64,000 nt of DNA, taken from assembly GCA_017591395.1 (NCBI GenBank), contig WEDG01006499.1, positions 1 through 64,000 of the forward strand. The letters run 5' to 3'. Position numbers and translations under genes: made by a program. The notes under the pieces are model-generated. The model was given only the letters and a program-made list of their open reading frames with translations. It made no database searches and had not been told where the DNA came from. Positions 57,401 through 64,000 of this stretch are shown piece after piece. Position 1 is the first letter of the stretch. The number at the start of each line of letters is the position of its first letter. The stretch comes from Schistocephalus solidus (Eukaryota; Platyhelminthes; Cestoda; Diphyllobothriidea; Diphyllobothriidae).

Positions 57401-59394
57401 AAGTGTGGCACACCTGGGATTCGAACCCGCGACATTTGGTATTTGAGTCGAAACGCTCTACCATTGAGCCACGGGCTCGTTGTTTTGTCGGTTGTGATCG
57501 GGAATATGATGATAGTGTGGGGCTCACCGATCTGCTTAAGGAACATGTATGTTCCGTTGTGCCCTGGAGCTCAGACTAGAGCTCTCGCAGGCGGTCGCAT
57601 ACCGACGTTAAGCATATGATGAAATGGAACCGACAAAGACAAGGGAGACCGGAATGGCCATTTCTGGCTTATTAGCCGTCATCAGCCAGTCATACCCAAT
57701 CCCAAGTGTGGCACACCTGGGATTCGAACCCGCGACCTTTGGTATTTGAGTCGAACGCTCTACCATTGAGCCACGGGCTCGTTGTTTTTGTCGGTTGTGA
57801 TCGGGAATATGATGATAGTGTGGGGCTCACCGATCTGCTTAAAGGAACATGTATGTTCCGTTGTGCCCTGGAGCTCAGACTAGAGCTCTCGCAGGCGGTC
57901 GCATAGCGACGTGTAGCATATGATGAAATGGAACCGACAAAAGACAAGGGAGACCGGAATGGCCATTTCTGGCTTATTAGCCGTCATCAGCCAGTCATAC
58001 CCAATCCCAAGTGTGGCACACCTGGGATTCGAACCCGCGACCTTTGGTATTTGAGTCGAACGCTCTACCATTGAGCCACGGGCTCGTTGTTTTGTCGGTT
58101 GTGATCGGGAATATGATGATAGTGTGGGGCTCACCGATCTGCTTAAGGAACATGTATGTTCCGTTGTGCCCTGGAGCTCAGACTAGAGCTCTCGCAGGCG
58201 GTCGCATAGCGACGTGTAGCATAATGATGAAGTGGAACCGACAAAAGACAAGGGAGACCGGAATGGCCATTTCTGGCTTATTAGCCGTCATCAGCCAGTC
58301 ATACCCAATCCCAAGTGTGGCACACCTGGGATTCGAACCCGCGACCTTTGGTATTTGAGTCGAACGCTCTACCATTGAGCCACGGGCTCGTTGTTTTTGT
58401 CGGTTGTGATCGGGAATATGATTATAGTGTGGGGCTCACCGATCTGCTTAAAGAACATTTATGTTCCGTTGTGCCCTGGAGCTCAGACTAGAGCTCTGCA
58501 GGCGGTCGCATAGCGACGTGTAGCATATGATGATAATGGAACCGATAAAGACAAAGGGAGACCGGAATGGCCATTTCTGGCTTATTAGCCGTCATCAGCC
58601 AGTCATACCCAATCCCAAGTGTGGCACACCTGGGATTCGGAACACGCGACCTTTTGGTATTTGAGTCGAACGCTCTACCATTGAGCCACGGGCTCGTTGT
58701 TTTGTCGGTTGTGATCGGAAATATGATGATAGTGTGGGGCTCACCGATCTGCTTAAAGGAACATGTATGTTCCGTTGTGCCCTTGAGCTCAGACTAGAGC
58801 TCTCACAGGTGGTCGCATAGCGACGTGTAGCATATGATGAAATGGAACCGACAAAGACAAGGGAGACCGGAATGGCCATTTCTGGCTTATTAGCCGTCAT
58901 CAGCCAGTCATACCCAATCCAAAATGTGGCACACCTGGGATTCGAACCCGCGACCTTTGGTATTTGAGTCGAACGCTCTACCATTGAGCCACGGGCTCGT
59001 TGTTTTGTCGGTTGTGATCGGGAATATGATGATAGTGTGGGGCTCACCGATCTGCTTAAAGAACATGTATGTTCCATTGTGCCCTTGAGCTCAGACTAGA
59101 GCTCTCGCAGGCGGTTGCATCGCGACGTGTAGCATATGAAGAATGGGACCGACAAAAGACAAAGGAAGACCGGAATGGCCATTTCTGGCTTATTAGCCGT
59201 CATCAGCCAGTCATACCCAATCCCAAGTGTGGAACACCTGGGATTCGAACACGCGACCTTTGGTATTTGAGTCGAACGCTCTACCATTGAGCCACGGGCT
59301 CGTTGTTTTGTCGGTTGTGATCGGGAATATGATGATAGTGTGGGGCTCTATATATGATATTCCGAACGTTCGAGAATATGCGAGTCCCAGGTAA

Positions 59395-59592
59395 TTGTAT
59401 AGAAGAAGATGGAGAAGAAGTAGAATAAGAAAAAGAAGAAGAAGAAGAAGAAGAAGAAGAAGAAGAAGAAGAAGAAGAAGAAGAAGAAGAAGAAGAAGAA
59501 GAAGAAGAAGAAGAAGAAGAAGAAGAAGAAGAAGAAGAAGAAGAAGAAGAAGAAGAAGAAGCAGAAGAAGAAGAAGAAGAAGAAGAAGAAAT
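59395..59592. repeat. (GAA)n microsatellite
   Basis: Almost pure GAA repeat from about 59,430 to 59,590, preceded by impure repeats. It abuts the PLE fragment that follows. The open frames through it (polyarginine, polyserine or polyleucine) are repeat artefacts. Confidence 0.95.
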
Positions 59593-60210
59593 ACCAACAA
59601 TGCCCTGGCTAGTATTTGCAGGTCCAAAGCAATAACGCAGACTGACTCTCAAAAGATGAAACCAAAATGCACAGTGCTCGCGAGATTCTATGGCCTCCCC
59701 AAGGTCTACAAACCACGATCCCCCATACGGCCGATAGCCTCTCTAAGAGGCACCCCAACATTTGGCCTAGCCAAGTGGCTGTTTCAACGTCTCATGTTTC
59801 TAATCCAGGGTTCCAGAACAACCATCCAATCAGCTCAACAATTCATACGAACGTTGCAGTGCATTCGACCACCGGATGAGAAAGTAATGGTATCTTTCGA
59901 TGGGACGTCACTTTTCACCTCCATCCCACAATATCTCGCAGTCGAAACCATACAAACCCTGCTAGAAGAGCACTATAATGAGGCGGACATGAAACTCAAA
60001 ATAAGGTACCTTGCCCACCCTCTGAAAAACTGCTTGAGCACATTCTTCACCTTCAATGGAACCGTGTACAAACAGGTCGAAGGTACGCCGATGGGGTCGC
60101 CGTTGTCCGGCATAATTGCTGAGGCAGTATTGCAGAGAATGGAGGCACTAACTTTCGACCACTATCGACCACGATTGTGCTTTCAATATGGTGCATTCTG
60201 TAACCCTTGA
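59593..60210 (+). pseudogene. Penelope-like reverse transcriptase, truncated at both ends
   Basis: An open stretch encodes LARFYGLPKVYKPRSPIRPIASLRGTPTFGLAKWLFQ, KVMVSFDGTSLFTSIPQYLAVETIQ (motif A with FDGTSLF, where FDVTSLF is usual), and QVEGTPMGSPLSGIIAEAVLQRMEALTFDHYRP (motif B). It stops just before the expected FWTRYVDD catalytic box; the text after DHYRP is unrelated. No GIY-YIG region follows. It is most like the PLE at 37-39.5 kb but is a different copy or family (many differences). The 5' part is replaced by the (GAA)n tract. Confidence 0.85.
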
Positions 60211-60606
60211 AAAAATGACTTATAAAGCTTTGAGGTCCCTCCACTGCCTACCTAGCTGATTTATTCTGTTAAAGGGGCCCTCCCTCTCACGACTCACGTA
60301 ACTGCGCGAAATTCAATACTAGTTCTCCATGGTTCATTGCGCCATGTTTCGCTTCAATCTTTTTTTCCGATCTTGCTCACGCTCCTGAACAGTGCACACT
60401 AGAAAGTCCAGGGGCCGACGGTTACTCACCCGTAATAGAGTTTGGGAAACTTGAAATTCAGTCCATGACAGCACAATCCCTCGAGAATTTGCAGTAGCCT
60501 TACCTTTCTCTGTTAAAATTCCTTCTTGCTATTTTACAGATTGAGATTGCGGACCGAAGACCATTGCGGTTGCCCCATCGTGCCCTCCTCGAAATATTGG
60601 CAGTGA
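60211..60606. other. No feature seen
   Basis: Single-copy-looking sequence without coding motifs. A polypyrimidine-AG sequence (attttacag, ending 60,539) could be a splice acceptor, but no frame stays open from there to the donor at 60,882. Confidence 0.3.
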
Positions 60607-60624
60607 AGCCCAATAAAAGGAGTG

Positions 60625-60881
60625 ATGAAATGCAACATCAACCAAAAGCCGAGGTTACTGCCTCCGAGTTGTTCAGCCTGTCAAAAGCGGGCACAGTTGG
60701 TTGTGAAACACTTTCATGAAGTCCTTGGCAAGTGGCAGCTCATCCGACTGTCGCGGCTGAACACTGCCCTTGCTGCCGACTCTCAATCTCGGCGAGCAGA
60801 CAATGAGCCCAGTGAGTCCCCCGATGCCCAGGTCACCCAACAAACTAGTCGTTTTCTGCAAGCCAAAAGCAGACGGAGAAG
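60625..60881 (+). CDS. Possible first exon of an unknown gene (weak)
   Basis: An ATG at 60,625 opens a frame of about 86 codons that runs into a consensus splice donor (agaag/gtaagt, 60,881/60,882). The peptide has CSACQKRAQLVVKHFHEVLGKWQLIRLSRLNTALAADSQS, then an acidic/serine stretch and a basic end (KSRRRR). The single CxxC could be part of a zinc site. No homology is recognised and no second exon was identified. The composition (moderate GC, no repeat similarity) differs from the retroelements nearby. It could be chance. Confidence is low. Confidence 0.2.
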
Positions 60882-60889
60882 GTAAGTCT

Positions 60890-63220
60890 CTTATCTGGCC
60901 TCTTTATACTGTTGTCTTCGAATTGTAGAGTCCAAACTGCGCGTCTCATTCCACTTGTAACCTGCAGATCCTTGTCTTTGTTTTGCTGGTGATAATGATA
61001 CTTTTTAGTAAATCGATGCAACTTTAGGACTGCCTTCGGAATGGAGAGAGTTATTTTATTTTAGTCTAACTGAAAAAAATAATCCGAAGATAGTCAGTTC
61101 GGTCTGCGTGTTCTTCTCCACGTGCTACTGCGGTTAGCGATTGTATCGGTAGTAGTACTAGTAGTATTAGTAGTATAGGCGTTATCACTTGAACTACATG
61201 GTGTCTTTCACTGTAACATTGTCTAAAAGTTGTTGCTAAGCAATGTAATAGGAACCGGCCTGAGCAGCTGACAACTTACTCGTAGTTCGGACGCCCCATT
61301 TTTCCTTTTAAAGACATTCAATTTTGCTTGCAAGTATTACCTGTTAAGACTAGGGCCTGACAATTCAGCGTTTTTCAGCCACGCTTTGTGATTTGTAAAA
61401 GTCTATTCGGGTCAGCATGACTTCCTTTGTCTTTTGAGGTCATTCGGCACTGTTGATTTTGCTGAGTAGCACAAAACCGATTGGCTATACATGCCTTGTG
61501 TGACCGCAGCCTTGGAAACCAGTTGTTAGTGAAAAATCCATTCACTTTCTTACTCGTTAACAGACCTTGCTGTGGTTCAATCCTGCAAAAATTCCCCTCC
61601 GGCTTATTAAACCGTTTGAAATCCAGTGCTCGGCTTGCTTCTGGATTTACCTTCAAGTCAATCAAATCAACTCGGTTATCGTTCGCACATGAACCCTTCA
61701 AACCCAGTGAATTCGGCGTCTCTTAGGTCGATAATCGTAAGCACCCTACAATTCTTAATTAATATAATTTTTCCCACCTCCACCTATGACTGCGACTATC
61801 AATTGTCCTACTGGAGCTAGCTTTCAGCCGATTCTGCTGGGTTTAGGGTCTTCTGTTGTGAGACATTTCTGAATGTCACAGGGAAGTGGCATTCAACGAC
61901 TGTAAGATGGAGCACGGAAGGAATGTCTGCAGGTGACATTTAAAACGACAAGGAATACCATTTACTCACCTCAGCTAATTATTTTTCCACAAATTATCGC
62001 CCATTAACCGACTGCCGGTATTCTCATCTACAGTTGAATTTTAAATAAGTGAAACGTTGGTTGGAATCATTAATTCGACATTTGCTTAAAAAGAGTACAT
62101 AATTGAGCTTGCAACATTGAGGAGTATGTGGTCAAATCTGAAGTTAATCCGATCGCCAAAGCAGGCTGTGCTCTTGTGACGAATTCCATCACCTGTCCAT
62201 GCTGATCATGCGATGGATGAAGCTCAACTAAAGTACTGGGTTTTTAACGTAATCTGCAATGTTTGTAGGAATGTTTATTAGAAGGGATATACAAACTTTA
62301 CTTAATCACATCTCTTTTTGGATAACTATGTCTTGTTAAACGATGATACTTGAGGCATGTACAGAGTCTAGCATTTAAATTTTGGTTATTCGTCAACATA
62401 CTGAATGTCTAGCAACGTTCTTGGAAGACAAGGCAAGACAAAAGGCAAATATTCCTTTCCTTTAAGCAATAACCTTCGTGAGACCTGCTTTGATATCCTC
62501 TTTGAAAAATATGACTGAACGCGAACCGGTAGTGAAATTCGAGTTAACAAAGACGACGTAAATAGTAATGTTCTTTTTATGTGAGAAGTTAACTTTGGGA
62601 ACATAATTTTTTTCAGCGCTGGCAAGTCAAAGTTCACGATTTAACTTGAGTTTATGTTCCATAGTAACAGTGGTGCAGCCTTGAGTAAATATTTTTTTCT
62701 CTTTCGAAATCTAACTTAATTTTGTCGCTTGTCTACGAGGAATTTTGGCAGTAAAAATATCTCGTTTCAAAACCTTGTCTCTAAGGCAATGCTTTACGTT
62801 TTTGGTTGGTAGTTGGACCTCTTAACTGTATACTGTAGCAGTCCGCGGATGGAATAAACACACGTAAGATTTGTAAAAAATCCAATTAGAACTTAATCTA
62901 AAGTTGGGAAAATGTGAATAGGGTAGATTTATTAAGTGAATTTAGTAAATGACGCCCTGTCAATTGGACTAGATTAGAGAAACGCAGATAACTTTCCGGG
63001 ACTACTTCTGAGCAGCTGAATAGGTTTTAGGGTGAAATTAACGCAGTAGGAGCTAATAATTCCGCTCTTATATACGTCCCGAGATTATATCTAGGGAAAC
63101 AAAGGTGTCTCGGTAACTGGGACATTTTTTCTGAGTATTTCCTATGTTACCTACACTCTGTTGTCAGTTCAAATGTCTGAAATGAGTGGAATTCGCACTT
63201 TAGTGGGTTATGAATAGGGG
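60890..63220. other. No gene recognised; AT-rich single-copy-looking DNA
   Basis: Only short unsupported open frames. A short imperfect (TAG)n run lies at about 61,147-61,180. Nothing else stands out. Confidence 0.4.
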
Positions 63221-63262
63221 GTGGGGAAGGGGTACGATCGCCGTTCGCCAGGTGCAAACATG

Positions 63263-63403
63263 AGGAGAGGAGGAAGAGGAGGAGGAGGAGGAGGAGGAGG
63301 AGGAGGAGGAGGAGGAGGGGGAGGAGGAGGAGGAGGAGGAGGAGGAGGAGGAGGAGGAGGAGGAGGAGGAGGAGGAGGAGGAGGAGGAGGAGGAGGAGGA
63401 GGA
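63263..63403. repeat. (GGA)n microsatellite
   Basis: About 45 GGA units with one or two interruptions (for example 'ggaggggga'). The open frame encoding polyglycine is a repeat artefact. The G-rich strand could form G-quadruplexes. Confidence 0.95.
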
Positions 63404-64000
63404 GCTAAATAGAACGATGACGACGAATGGACTTATTCATTAGGTTCTTTTTACGCTTGTGTGGGGACAGTGGGGTTTGTGGGAATACAAAAGCAGGAAG
63501 TGCTTAAAGTTGTTGACTTTTAAGTTTCAGGCCACCCCAAAGTGTTAGGTAAGACTTAAACTATGGGCGTCATAGGTTTAAAGGAGGAGTGGATGCCGGC
63601 TTCTCTACTGCTTGTTTAGATCGGGTGCCGTTAATGGGGCAGCCGTGTAACCATGATGTGAAACCAATTAGCGTTATCACCAGTTTCACTAGATTTTCTA
63701 CAGTTTTCTCCATTAGAGCTTTGCGGATCGTTATTCGATTTTTTCCTATTCCTCTCCATTAACACGATCGATCGGGTAAGTTTCTGACTGCAAAATTACG
63801 GCCCACAGGCTCTCATGAAGTGTCCTTTGATAGTACTTCGGTTTATCTGTTCCACAAACTCGTAACTGAATAGCTCAACCCATCTCTGCATTCCGGAAGT
63901 TTAAGTTAAGTAAGTAATCGGCCATTTGGGTGTCTAGCGCGCCACCCAGTAGAGCCCAGAGTTCTGAAAGAGAAAACTTGTTTATTTCATTTAACGGGGT
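63404..64000. other. No feature seen
   Basis: No coding region, RNA gene or repeat recognised up to the end of the window. Confidence 0.4.

Larger units (their letters stand above)
40264..59348 (-). repeat. ~19-kb tandem array of ~302-bp tRNA-like/hammerhead-like monomers (family 2)
   Basis: The block 'accgatctgctta' recurs about every 302 bp, giving roughly 63 monomers. Functional orientation is the minus strand: leader, tRNA-like head, hammerhead-like fold, then 'ttgtcggttccatttcatca' and a tail. The left ~3.8 kb (to about 44,050) is diverged, with indels and mutated boxes. From about 44,200 to 58,400 monomers are almost identical, with two main variants in the tRNA-like part (...gacctttggtat... 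and ...gacatttgttat...). The right few monomers diverge again. The array ends at 'gtggggctc' against 'tatatatgatat', the same phase in which it begins after (TA)n. The many ~97-codon open frames here are accidental: the monomer is not a multiple of three. Confidence 0.95.

Noticed and set aside
40330..59290. Dozens of open frames of 60-197 codons on both strands (for example starting MSPTLSSYSRSQPTK or MWHTWDSNPRPL)
   Set aside because: They repeat every monomer in different frames, span the tRNA-like head and the ribozyme fold, and are explained by translation of a 302-bp tandem repeat. Not genes.
40264..59348. Interpreting the array as a cluster of functional tRNA genes
   Set aside because: A and B boxes are good, but acceptor and anticodon arms do not fold properly and each head is embedded in a 302-bp repeat with extra conserved sequence.
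40264..59348. CRISPR array
   Set aside because: Repeat unit is ~302 bp with no short-repeat/spacer pattern, and the context is a eukaryotic genome with LINEs and PLEs.
59211..59652. Polyleucine, polyserine and polyarginine open frames
   Set aside because: Caused by the (GAA)n microsatellite read in different frames. The only real coding relic there is the PLE piece after 59,593.
62386..62637. 83-codon minus-strand open frame
   Set aside because: No motif, no splice or promoter signals noticed, length within chance for AT-rich DNA.
63221..63412. Polyglycine open frame
   Set aside because: A (GGA)n microsatellite translation, no support as a protein.

Overview
This is a repeat-dominated stretch of an invertebrate nuclear genome, most likely a parasitic flatworm and probably a tapeworm of the diphyllobothriid type. 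The evidence is the mix of decayed CR1/Jockey-like LINEs, an RTE-like endonuclease-reverse transcriptase with C-terminal C2H2 zinc fingers of a kind I associate with flatworms, several Penelope-like elements (PLEs), and tandem tRNA-related repeats carrying hammerhead ribozyme motifs, which recall the Schistosoma Sm-alpha family. No host gene is convincingly present; one weak candidate exon lies near 60.6 kb. LINE-A to LINE-G are local names used only here.

Layout. 1-17,990 is a large interrupted inverted duplication. The right arm (14,959-17,990) is the front three quarters of one decayed LINE-C copy, which continues to about 19,200. The left arm holds the same sequence on the minus strand, split into four blocks by three later insertions: a nearly full-length LINE-A, a nearly intact LINE-B and a LINE-A fragment. 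LINE-D occupies the centre. 19.2-31.3 kb holds a Ty3/gypsy pol relic, LINE-F, LINE-G, an RTE-like LINE and a 1.07-kb foldback repeat. 31.3-33.3 kb shows nothing recognisable. 33.3-35.2 kb holds PLE relics.

35.4-59.4 kb is the most interesting part. It contains, in order: (1) four tandem ~310-bp tRNA-like monomers; (2) a PLE with reverse transcriptase and GIY-YIG domains in one frame broken by two stop codons; (3) a 233-nt unit bounded by two directly repeated hammerhead ribozymes, one with a complete catalytic core and one with a core mutation, plus an inverted partial copy; and (4) a ~19-kb array of about 63 tandem ~302-bp monomers. Each monomer in (1) and (4) pairs a tRNA-like head (A and B boxes) with a hammerhead-like fold downstream on the same strand. 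Most boundaries between these elements fall in (TA)n tracts. This is the pattern expected of retrozymes, which are non-autonomous repeats thought to make self-cleaving or circular RNAs and to use PLE enzymes for mobility. I infer that the PLE and the ribozyme repeats form one functional family; the sequence shows the parts but not the activity.

59.4-64 kb holds a (GAA)n tract joined to a truncated PLE, then mostly single-copy-looking DNA with a (GGA)n tract.
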